Source: Gamarada debralockiae
Lineage: Eukaryota > Ascomycota > Leotiomycetes > Helotiales > Hyphodiscaceae
Reading direction: 5' to 3'
Length of the DNA stretch: 64,000 bases
Assembly: GCA_002803225.1 (NCBI GenBank)
Contig: NXFV01001845.1
Span: 1 to 64,000, forward strand
The number at the start of each line of letters is the position of its first letter. Position 1 is the first letter of the stretch. Shown piece after piece: positions 1 through 10,145 of this stretch. Under the pieces are notes generated by a model. It worked only from the letters and a program-made list of their open reading frames with translations, did not search any database and was not told the origin of the DNA. The position numbers and the translations under genes are program-made.

Positions 1-190
1 ACAGTGCTCAAAGACCTCTAGAAACCAGGGGTAAATGTAGATCTTAAGATAGAGAAGCCATGTGATTTTCTTTAGCTCTAGCTTGAAACTCTCAAAACGG
101 CAGAAAGTTTGATGTCCTTGCGTAAGCGGATCGAGGAGAGCATCGCACACGGCGGAGAATTTGATGGCCCTTGTAAAGTGACATTCAGAA

Positions 191-526
191 TTGGCCAATG
201 TAGCGGAGAACGCCTTTGCTAACCGAGCCATTCTCTTGGACGAGAACTTGCTTCTCTTTGAGCAAAATAATGAAAATGCTACTCGTAAGTCTATTAGAGC
301 GATAGTAGTGGGCAGTGCAAGAGTCATGAGTTACGAGGACATCGTTAAGGCGCAAAAAGAGCGTGACATCAAGGAAGCAGTTGAAGCGACCCAGCGTCGG
401 CGATCGAAGCGTGGCCCCTCAATCCAAGTACTCGGGAAGAGGTCACGCGGTCAAGAATTAGAGGAGGCGGAGCAAGAGATTAGAGCGTTGGGAATGGCGG
501 GATATTGCTCTGTGTTAGAGTTTTAA
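191..526 (+). mobile_element. C-terminal remnant of a pogo-like DDE transposase
   Basis: An open stretch of about 110 residues matches, from memory of the family, the tail that follows the DDE domain in fungal pogo-type transposases. It contains a LLFEQNNE segment, a VMSYEDIVKAQKERD segment, a basic linker (RRRSKRGP) and the terminal GYCSVLEF. There is no ATG at its start, and the upstream 190 bases have stops in all useful frames, so the catalytic part is either outside the window or decayed. No terminal inverted repeat is recognised near 526. I read it as a dead fragment. A host gene domesticated from a transposase is the alternative, but there is no start or intron to support it. Confidence 0.6.
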
Positions 527-685
527 GTAAATTTTAGATCAAATTTACAGTTGCTTGCAAAACGCTTCACGGTGAAGTCATGTGGCTTGCCAAGAATAAC
601 GCTAGTGAGGCCACCCACTTCAGCCCAGTCTCGAGGGCGAAACCACCGACCCATATCGTGAATCTACTCTAACCCTATATCGAAC

Positions 686-3115
686 ATGGAGACCTCTCAT
701 GCCGCATCTTCGCAATATCACCATTTTGTTCCGCAATTCCTTCTTAAAAACTTTGCTCATCCATACATCCCCCAAAAGGCTGGCTCACTTACCTCGATAA
801 GCCGTCCAAATGGAGAGCTTGGAAAAAAGATATACCGTGGCGATCTCGTCGTTAACTGTCTCAACCTGTCTTCTGAAACACCAGAAATCATGGAGACATC
901 GGTGAAGCGCGTGCTTGGCCAGACGGACATGTATCGGGACACAACCAGACCTTATCCAGAGAAATATATCATAGAGGAGATGCTTAGCCGACTCGAGTCT
1001 AAAGCCAGTACTGTCTTCCGCAAGATTACGAAGTCTTTCGATGGAGACCATCGCGGCGTCTGGCTTACACGCAACGAGCGGAATCTTATCCGAAAATTTC
1101 TCTTCCTCATGAAATATCGAGGATCGACCTTCTATCAGCGCTTTTATCATGAGACAGCGACTAGCTACGAGGCCAACGACATAGACAAGCTACTTGAATA
1201 CATGCGGGAGAAGGGTTTCGAAAGGCCTATAGACGTCTGGCTTGATAACATTAGAACTATCATCGACTTGGAAATGGATGATGAGTTAAGTGGATATCGA
1301 AGCTCCCGGAACGCATGTATTCAGACGACGCGAAGTGGTTTATACTGAATTGCCAGTCCATGTATATGGTTATTTGCACGCCATCTGATCCCAAGGACGA
1401 GTTTATCCTTACCGACAACAGCTACCACGTCTTCGAGGGCCCGGGTCACGTCTTGACTGATCTAAACACTGGGAAGTCTCAAGAAATGGCATGGATTAGT
1501 TTCCACGAGTTTGCTCCGATGTCCCCGAAACTAATGATTATGCTTCGAAGCTTCATACTCCCCTCGCCACTGGAGGACGCTAACCCAAAAGTAAAGGCCA
1601 GTCGACATATATGGTGGCCTTCGGTAGTGGAGAAGATTTTTGGAAGCGACACCAACTCTCTGCTAGCCGATCTTCCTATCAGGAAAGCCGGGAACAACTA
1701 TACCGAGATTCTGAACGGTAGATTGCAGTTAATCCCGTCTGAAGACGGCTCTACGACAGAATCACAAGTTTTTCTTTAGCTTTTTCCCCATCGACACGAG
1801 CCACGTCAACAAAATCAACGGAATATTTCTGGATAACGCAAGCGTCTGTAATAGTGTGGTGTTTCGGTCCGCGGAGAGCTTCCGCAGAAGTCTGGAATGG
1901 TATATAACGGAACCTTGTCAGGTCGGGAAGCGAGTTACTAGTGCCCCCGGGGACCAGCGACTCCGTTGCCTGATGAAGTTGGCGGCGGTGTTGAAGCAAA
2001 TGGGCTCTGACAAAGATCCTATCTGGGAAGAAATCCCCTTCCCAGAGCTCGACAATGACGAGAAGTGTCGACTCATGCTGAAGGAGCTCAGACAGTTGCT
2101 CCCCTTGCTCCTGCAGCACCTTCCGGATGATAATCCCACCGAGTTCATGAAAATCTACAAGACTTTAGGTGAATTTCTATCCAGGTACTCTTCTACACAC
2201 GCTAATGTACAATTCCAGGTGGGTCGAAGGAGACGCTTCCTAAGGATATGGAACAGGCCTAATTAATGATGAAGTTACGGATTAAAATTGACGTGTGGTC
2301 AAGCGGAATTGACGAGCGTTGCGTCAAAAAAATCGCGAAGTCCTCATTGACACATATCTCCAGTTTCCATCGCGTCGAGTATGGTTCTACCTAGAGCACT
2401 GGATGAATACGATATTACAGGATCTAGAAGATCCCCCTCTCACTGTAGAGCACATTCATCAACAGCAGCTCGATATTGACGGCCCAGAGGATGTTGTCGC
2501 CAAAGGCAAGTGGTCTATGCATTAACTCTTAATGCTAATTACTGCTGATGGCTTTCCAATAGCGCAGTGTATCATTAAACCTAGCAAGCTGAATATCCTT
2601 ATGTACGCCGCTGAGGGGAACGACATTGAAACGAGAAAATCGCCGGGTTTTAATCTATGGTCCAAAATCACGTTTGACCAGAGCGGGCTCGAGCATTTCG
2701 GGAAACTTCAAAAGATTGCCTTTAACGGTACGTTTCCTCTAACCTAGGTCGTGTATTATTTCGGAGGCTAAGATATATAGGCAACATCCGAGACTGTGGT
2801 AAGGCATTGTCAAGGCTGGGCGGGCGGAAAGAGCTACTTCTGATTTGTAGCATAGGAATCGAAGAAATCGAGAAGCTTGCAGCATTCCACCAGGTGATGG
2901 CACAGAGGAGCTACCAGATTCCCATAACTAGGGAATCCAACAAACAGATCTTCACAGAAGATGAGAAGACCGAGCTATTGGCTAGAATGATGGTAAGGGA
3001 AGGATTTAAGGGTGCATTAGCTGGAAGACTGGAAACGGATTTGCTGAATGATTTGGCGAAGACATTCTTTGAAGTTATTTACCCTATCCCTCCGATAAGA
3101 GAAGCAGAAAAGTAG
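686..3115 (+). pseudogene. DUF4238-family gene, broken by frameshifts and a stop
   Basis: The ATG at 686 opens a reading frame with the DUF4238 signature HHFVPQFLLKNFA about 12 residues in. Homology to the family continues to 3115 but only by changing frame. The frame moves near 1285-1312 (LPERMYSDDAKWF resumes in another frame) and again near 1718-1760 (FFFSFFPIDTSHVN resumes). A stop ends the segment after the well-formed intron 2169-2218, at about 2261. The frame shifts once more near 2315, just before RQKNREVLIDTYLQ. Further plausible introns lie near 2514-2570 and 2729-2781. DUF4238 has no established biochemical role. Gene models with very short introns could rescue one or two breaks, but not all of them, so pseudogene is the best call. 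It sits beside the transposase tail and the broken HET gene. Confidence 0.7.
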
Positions 3116-3724
3116 ATACAGACTGCTGCAGGAGGACTTGAACTTTGTACATAGTAGCCAAATATCCGCAAAATGGCATAAGGTTAAATCTATCCCTTTT
3201 CGGTCATCTTTACTGGAAAAGACAAGCCTGAAGTGGCGGATAAAAGGTTGTGCACAGGAACGAATGGTGAGAGGAAACTTCTCCGTCCGAGTTGAGTTGC
3301 GTTTCGGGATATTATTTTCGGCCTCAAGCATAAGTCTGGGACAGGATTCCATTCGAATGCATGATTGATCATACATTCGAGCGGCCGCATCACGTGAAGA
3401 TGCGGGAACGAAGGAAGAAGTCTGCCAGCCTGGTTCACAAAGAAGCCCCACTGAAATATTGGTATATTCGGATCTTAGAAAGAAAATGTTACTGTATGGC
3501 ATAAGACCTCAAGCACCAACTTTCGAGCTTCAACAGTAGTCAAGACCAGCCCAGCTTCTCACAGTCCCTTATCTTTACGAACAGGTGTGCTTCCACGGCC
3601 CTACTATTACTTCCTCGAAGAATACTTACACGGTGGCCACTAAAGTCTAGTAGCTGGCTAAGAGACCCACCAGAACATTGGCAATTTAAATCTTATTATA
3701 TTGTTACAAGTCTTGCGGTCGTCC
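3116..3724. other. Gap between two converging pseudogenes
   Basis: No coding sequence can be supported. The gap lies between the 3' ends of the DUF4238 and HET pseudogenes, which converge here. Open frames on both strands have no recognisable similarity. Confidence 0.5.
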
Positions 3725-5746
3725 TCAATACAATATTGCAGTCTGCCATTTAGGCTGACCGAAGGTGGCCTCTCCATACATCCACCCGTCAACGAAGCAG
3801 AGACCCACGAACAAGAAAGCAGCCTTTCCATCTCTCATTACACATCGTAGAATATCAGGTGCCTGACAGCCCGCAAGTACGTATACCTCGTCAAAAGGTT
3901 GAACATCATGCGGTCCGAGTCCTGGCTCGCATTTGGCCGTACAAAAGAACCGATGTTTCTCGGCATTAAGTTTAAGCGCTCTATAGTGATAGTCTCCACG
4001 GCTACCGTCGCCAGCCTGCTTGTCTAAGTCAAGACCTTGGCTATCTCCAGTTTCGTTCCAGCTTCTCCACCATTGATTTATATCGTCTAGTCTTTTCTGA
4101 GGAAGTAGTTTCCTTTTGTGTCGCCAATTTCTCCAGATCTATCCATGAAGGCAGCTCTCCAAAATCTATCAGTGGTGAGAGGATCCGTGTAGTCTTCGTA
4201 GAGCCGCTGCTATTCAAATATGTGGCTGAGCACCATATTAGAATGTAATCTGTCATGAGACACGCGTCTAGCACAAGCATCCACTGTTCCTATTGGGATC
4301 GCCTTGATCGCTAGAATTGGGCCTGCCAGTTCATGCATGAGCCGAACCCCTTCAAAGCGTGACTGGCCGGATGCATCGTAGAGCACCCATCGATGGTTAT
4401 CGTCATCACCGTTAGGAAGCCGGTTACTGAGATCGATAGACCATGACGGCAACTCGCTAACCATGCTTCGTTTGACACCGATTGCACTACTGAGCTGTTC
4501 AAGACTGTAGCTATTAGTATAAAGTAACTTGGTGCATTGACCAAATATTTCAGCAGCGGTGTATGAGCAGTCATAATCGCGGAACCAGATATCTTGCCAC
4601 ACTTGAGGTAGCAGACCTAGTATTCCAAAGAAATGATCTCGTGGATCTGTAGCTTTCCGCGCCTGCGTTGAACTGATAGCTTCTTCAAGAGTCAGCCATT
4701 GTGATTCCAGTTCTGTAAACCTCTCACGATGATCATGCAGAGTGATAGCTCGAATATACTGATTAAACGGAAAGCTCTGAAATTCTCCAAGACAGAGTCT
4801 TCCTAGGTCCTTGCAACATTCAAGACGGTGCTTTATCATGGAATCAATGCCATTCAGCAGCCTTGAAATGCGGAATGAGTATGGATGAGCGTGTATAAAA
4901 GAATCGACCCTAGGCAAGACGGCTTCCTAGAGAGTCCATACTCGAGTCCACCACCGACGTGAAAGCAACCATCGTATGCAATCAAGAATCGTAAGCCAGT
5001 GCCTGTTCATTGCAAATCGATCGTCTTTGCTGACATCGTAAGAGACGAGGAATAGTGGGAACTCGTGGAGATGCATCCCATCTGCGGCTCTGTCCAGCAC
5101 ATCCAGCGTCTGAGATAGGAGTTCTTCACAAGATTGTTTCTCTGAATGAAAAGGTTTATGTTGTTGTTCCGTTTTACCGCCCGCTTTTAGAAAATGTCTC
5201 AGATCGTCACGACAGATTCGTTCTGCCTCAGTCCATTGGTGTGGTGTCATTTCAGACGCTCGGATATACTTGCCCGAGTCGCATATAATTTCACTGGACC
5301 ATGAGTGCAAAAAGTATCCAAACAAGATATGGGTCTCCTTTACTTGACGATAGATTCTGGCCATCAATCGTAGCTGACCATTCTTTTCTTTATCGTTCCG
5401 TTGATCAATGCAAATAGCATCAACCCAGAGGAGCCGATCGGCGATTTGGAGCCTTAAGCAATGCAAGAAATCGACCAAATTCTTTGTTGCATTGAAGGTC
5501 TCACCATTAACAGTGATGGGCTTGGTTTCCGCCGGATCGCCCCAAACGTAAGAAAGGCTTTCGTACTCTGGGTCATCATCTAAGGCCGCAACCTGCAAGC
5601 TGCAGGTAATCGGACTATCGTTGGCTCCCTTGTGCAACTTAAGGATCCTGATGCAGGACCTACGAGTATCTAACGGTGTCCAGCCATGGCATCTGCTCCA
5701 TCATGGCTAAATCGATGTCATTGTCGGAGTCGTCGATCATTTCCAT
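3725..5746 (-). pseudogene. HET-domain (heterokaryon incompatibility) gene with nonsense and frameshift mutations
   Basis: Read on the minus strand from the ATG at 5746, the sequence has the canonical HET-domain blocks: YESLSYVWGD, a vNGE segment, LLWVDAICIDQRNDKEK and WWTRVWTL. In the last block the expected Gln of WTLQEA is replaced by TAG at 4927-4929, and the same frame continues EAVLPRV. A second TAG interrupts the frame at about 4210, after which LYEDYTDPLTTDRFWRAAF follows in the same frame. A third TAG and a frame change lie near 4090-4110. The C-terminus then resumes with HRFFCTAKCEPGLGPHD and ends at 3725-3727 with the family's DGWMYGEAT tail. Another frame change separates the first 30 residues from PLDTRRSCIRILKL. 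Both early stops fit CAG to TAG. HET proteins trigger vegetative incompatibility cell death; this copy cannot make a full product. Confidence 0.88.
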
Positions 5747-7767
5747 CACTTACGTGACTGGTTTAGCGGTTTTAGGCGAACCACAGGCTACTTATAGCAG
5801 TTTGGCAAGCTCGTACGGCTATTGAAGATAATAGCTTAATCCTCCTGACAAATATTGCAATGAAATGATGAGAAAGGAAAGAATCGAGCAGGAATGATGC
5901 CATACTTTCAGCCTCGCCTGGCGATAGTAAGTGTGTGAGGTCCCACTATCCACGATAGTACTAGTGCATTCAAAAAATGTGGGTCCACAGGAGAGCTGTA
6001 AAGGCGGCGATGCTGTTCCTAAAAGCAGCGGGCTCTTTGTAGGAGAGCAGTTGTAGCCGAGAGCTGTTTCCACAGTCCAGTCGTCACTTTCTCCTGGACA
6101 TCCACCTTTTGAATAAAAATTAAGTAAAACGCTTGCAAACTAAGTAAATTACTTTATTACTCACCCTCCCAGAGATTTTAGTTATAAGGATATTGTTAAG
6201 GTGTTAAAAATTCGTGTGTAATATATAGTAAGGTAGGTATAAAGACAATTAAAGCATGATTAACAAGCCACTATAAAAGCTCTCTTACATGTATAGTTAT
6301 AAATAAAAAATAGTTGCAATTTAGTATTAAGGAGCTGCGAGCCTAATAATGTCAATTTATGTTGAATTTTCGTGATGTACCTATTTACTAGGGGATTCTC
6401 GCTACGCAGGGATGTCGGTTAGGGGCTTGACAATTGTTTTTATAACTTCTGAACTAAAGAATCATTTGGGGCACCCCCTTACTGATACTTCATAGCAACT
6501 AACTATTCTTTAGATGACACCTTCATAGATATCCAAAGGAAATGACATTATTGTCCCAACTAGATTATTATCACGTGACTGACCACAACGTCGGGGCATC
6601 CTCCGCCTTACATCATTACTCTAATCTTCTCACCAGCCCTATCAAACAACGCAATGAAATCGATCTACTACAGCAGCACTTTACGGTTCCCAATCTCAAA
6701 TGTCGACTGTGAGGTCTGGATTTCAGTCGACGAATCCTGAGAAATACTCATCCCTGCTGTTGCTCAGCGTTCGTCTGTTTGAACCGCAGAATCCAATAGC
6801 AACCTCAAATAAATTATAGGACTATAAATAAGGCACAGTGGCCTTGATTTAAATTGCCTAAGAGGCTTAATACTACCCCGAAAAGTTTCGAAACTCAAGT
6901 GCCTTCGTCGAGCGATCACAGAAAATTCACGGCACAGCCGCGCCTCAGTCTTGCAGGACGAGGAGCATAGCAGCAAATAGCGACTCAAAATGGATGTCCA
7001 AGTTGCCCTCTTCTTTCTCTCTTTTCCAGAATTTATCGTGATTTGGAGTTCTCGACCTTGAAGTCCGATATGAACCTACTGGCCTTGAGGATTCGTGCAG
7101 CGCAAAACGAAATGGTGTGGGAATCTGTTCGAAACTAGGTTCGTGCCGTTGATTCAGTGTCTTGATCCCTCGATTTCCCCGGACAAGCTCATTGAAGGGA
7201 CTTTGTTGCGATGAGCGACCTCCTCTACCTCCTCCACCACCATTGGCGAACTTTTGCTTACCCCGTCCAACCTCTTACCAGCCTCTCCCAAATCCAACGA
7301 ACCGCTTTTGAATCCCACGACGTTCATCCCACCAGTCACTCGATGCTCGATCATACGAACGGATTCCGATGAAGCATATGGGCACGAGCAATCTCTTATT
7401 TGACCGTGATGCAGAAGAGGACTTGCTAACCACGCCTGCACCTCCCGAGACATTTCGCAAAACCCACATGTTTTTAAAATAACTTTGAGTATTGGAGGAT
7501 GCCAGTCCGTCATATGTCCATATCTTCTGTTCTGTTTCTTGCGACGTTTCTTCTCCCTTTTTTGGTTCTTCCCAATATTTCGAACATCTCACAATCTAGC
7601 ATTAGGATTTCGTAAGCCAGTTGCCATCTTAATGTCGAATTTAGAAGGTACCTGATGGCGCTCCTTCCACATCCCAAAGTAAACAAATAGGCTTCGCTTG
7701 TGTCGTTTGCTTACATCCGTCTTTCAAGCGCTCCATCAATTTTGGATAATTCATCACATAACTAGCC
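5747..7767. other. AT-rich gap with no supported gene
   Basis: The stretch 6100-6400 is conspicuously AT-rich, as expected for RIP-mutated or decayed DNA. Minus-strand open frames at 7154-7592 and 6764-6988 have no ATG-centred model, splice logic or similarity that I recognise, and are not called. The final 200 bases would be the 5' flank of the gene starting at 7768. Confidence 0.4.
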
Positions 7768-10027
7768 ATGGGGAAGCGGTTCCTAAAAGACGCGGGCAAA
7801 AGCCTTAAGGGCAAGGCCAAGAAGGCATGGAAGAGTTTACGGGGCTTGCCGGACCCTCAGAATGCTCCAGACGCCAGCACCAACGCTGGCTCCAATACAA
7901 ACTGCGGCCGACGAGGTCCTATCTCCATGTTTGTCCCGCCGGCGGTGTACAGCCACCCAGACCTCCCAGCTCAGAAAACATCACGTTCACTCATTCGAAT
8001 TCAACGACTGAAGTACAGCCATCCGGGCCTCCAGCCAAGGCGACATCATGATCATTCAATCGAATTCAACGGCTGTGAGTCGAGCAAGCACACATTACGA
8101 CGAACGCGGGTATTTAAACCCCGATCCTTTCAGGTCGCCTCGAGGCCACCATCCTACGTACATCACCATCATGGATGGACATGTTTATACCAGGAGTGGT
8201 CGGGCATGGTCCAACGGGTCCGGTCCCGGTCCCAAGCCCTCAATCCCAAGCCCTCAATCGAGCTCAGTGACTGAGCCGTTCTCACTCCTCGAGAAGACCC
8301 CTCTCACGCAGCCGTCAAGTCCCCAATCCGGTTGCCGTCCCGAGGGATCTCGTTTCAATCGCTCAGATTCGGATGGAGATTCAGGAGGAGGTCCTGTTCC
8401 TAGACAAGGACCTGGTGTTGACAATAGCCAAATCGCTCAATCGCAACCAACGAACGAAAGAAACGCAGCGGATAAAGCACCTCCAAACAATGAAATAGAG
8501 TCAACGAATGAGGATCACGACCCTGCCTACATCTTCCAGGCTTTTCATCACCAGTATGAGGACATTTACACACTGGTCTGCGAACGAGCGAGGGTTCTGC
8601 GAAGCTGGGTGAGCAAAAGATGTGAGTTTCTCAGTCTTTCAGTGCCGTTGAACGATTCAAATATGACGTGGCATTCGCTGATCCAACGCCGCAGTCCCAG
8701 AGAAGATCTGCTTAATCGCTCACCCAGATTCAACGAATGTGATTGTCATGACCGCATCGGAAGGTCCGTGCGATTCTTCATCCTCCGTGAGTGCAATGGC
8801 CAATCGCTCAGATCCAATGAACGACTCGCAGGCAGCGATGGGCATGGAGATTACTGGGACCGCAGGCGATCGACCGAATCGCTCGAATTCAGTGAACAAT
8901 TGGAATCTGACGGTCAGGGCAAGACCGGTTCCCCTAGGACCTTCCTGGCTGGCGGTATCCGCAGCCTCGCTGAGAATGGTTCAGATGGATTGAGCAATCC
9001 AGAATGGGACCGCCTCGAAGAATCAGATGTCCTCCCCTCTTCGGATACCCGAAATGGGCGCACAAGCATACACGCAAGCTACGTTTCACGTAACATCCCA
9101 GCGCAAAATGGAGCGTTAAATGGAGCAGCGAAAGGAAGGTTGAGTTCGAATGAACGATCCAGCGGGAAGTCCAAGGGCTATACAATGGCGGCTGTCGTCT
9201 AAAGCCTAATGGGCCCAGTGATGAGGCGGATGATGAGGATTCCGATGATGAAAGTGAGAGGTTCGAAAACTCTGAACGATTCACTGGATCAATCGACGGC
9301 GGATGCAAAGCAAGTGCCTCCAGCGCTATATTTGCAATTGTTCAAACTAATTGAGCGATTCACAGGCCACGAGTCCTGCCACTTCCAATCCGCCAGTTTC
9401 TGATGCCCAGGCTACTGGTCCAATCGATACCTTGGAATTCCGCTACGAGGATGTCATGATTATCGAAGGAATCAATCCAGATCCCAGATACAGCCATGAG
9501 GAAGGATTCGAGTCCTATTTCCGTCATCCAGCCTCTCCACCCTCTGGTCCTGAGTCACTCATTCGTTCTTACGGTACAGATACCCCTCGTACTGCTCTTC
9601 GACTCCGCTTGGCTCACCAGGATCCCCACTAGTTTGCTCGCTCAAAGAAGATGAACCATTCGAATTCGCCGGCATCTTGAAGCGCTCTAACACCACATTC
9701 CAACCGTTTTATTCCAGTGCAGTGAATGAATCATTCAAAGCATTTCAGAATTTAGAGCAGGGCCGCAAGATTAAGGCATCGCTTTTGCGCCGTATGATCC
9801 TTTCGGATTTGATCGATACTAGACACAAAGGAACGTCAGTTACGTATGGAGAGGCTCTTTTGAAGGGCCGTTGGAGCGGATCTCCGGATCGATCGCTCAA
9901 AAGGAATGAGCGATTCGGAGAACGGATATTGCAAAGGAGAAGGGTCGTTCATACCAGATTGGAGACGGGTTCGGCGCTACCAGTTTATTCACTGTCAAGT
10001 TACCAAGAAGGAGGTGTCAACGGATGA
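7768..10027 (+). CDS. Unrecognised multi-exon protein, Ser/Asn/Asp-rich with a conserved-looking C-terminal half
   Basis: Proposed exons are 8048-8621, 8695-8786, 8918-9138, 9219-9313, 9397-9573 and 9621-10027. They join in frame throughout and total 1,566 nt. The introns are 8622-8694 (GTGAGT donor, CTGAT branch), 8787-8917 (GTGAGT, CTGAC), 9139-9218, 9314-9396 and 9574-9620. The stop at 9200-9202 falls inside an intron. A first exon from the ATG at 7768 (basic, MGKRFLKDAGKSLKGKAKKA) is likely, but its junction to the 8048 frame is unresolved. The middle is low complexity with an acidic run (DEADDEDSDDES). The C-terminal 190 residues (LEFRYEDVMIIEGINPDP onward, ending in a basic RRRVV region) look like folded sequence. 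I recognise no family. No signal peptide or membrane span is evident. Confidence 0.55.
7947..8078 (+). repeat. Imperfect 66-bp tandem duplication
   Basis: Two units begin at 7947 and 8013. Each opens with GTACAGCCA(C/T)CC and ends with TCGAATTCAACG(A/G)CTG. The period of 66 is a multiple of three, so it would be a 22-codon repeat if translated in one frame. A one-base difference between units shifts which frame reads SNST. It lies at the uncertain first exon/intron junction of the gene at 7768-10027. Confidence 0.75.
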
Positions 10028-10121
10028 TTGAATTACAATCTTTGTATGGATTTGAACGATTATTATCATAGGCGTTATGAGCGGACGACTGAGTATGAAT
10101 AGTTGTGTTAGTTTGAACGAT
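8358..10121. repeat. Dispersed octamer family ATCGCTCA / TGARCGAT
   Basis: ATCGCTCA occurs at 8358, 8432, 8715, 8803 and 9892, with one variant (ATCGCTCG) at 8878. Its reverse complement TGAGCGAT occurs at 9352 and 9907. The one-base relative TGAACGAT occurs at 8649, 9151, 9273, 10053 and 10114. Copies fall in proposed exons, in four proposed introns and beyond the stop codon, on both orientations. At 9892-9914 two inverted copies form a perfect 8-bp stem with a 7-base loop. Many copies sit in a longer degenerate block resembling AATCGCTCAGATTCAATGAACGACTC. Confidence 0.75.
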
Positions 10122-10133
10122 TATTATCACAGG
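10051..10133 (+). repeat. Pair of 22-bp direct repeats in the 3' flank
   Basis: TTTGAACGATTATTATCA(T/C)AGG begins at 10051 and again at 10112, a period of 61 bp. It lies just after the stop at 10025-10027 and includes the octamer described above. Confidence 0.7.
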
Positions 10134-10145
10134 CATTTAGGAGCG

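Noticed and set aside
7154..7592. Overlapping minus-strand frames of 105-119 codons
   Set aside because: No family match, and two frames overlap with equal quality.
8075..8133. GTGAGT...TTTCAG intron in the gene at 7768-10027
   Set aside because: Good signals, but removing it breaks a frame that reads through naturally (THYDERGYLNPDPF) into the downstream exon.
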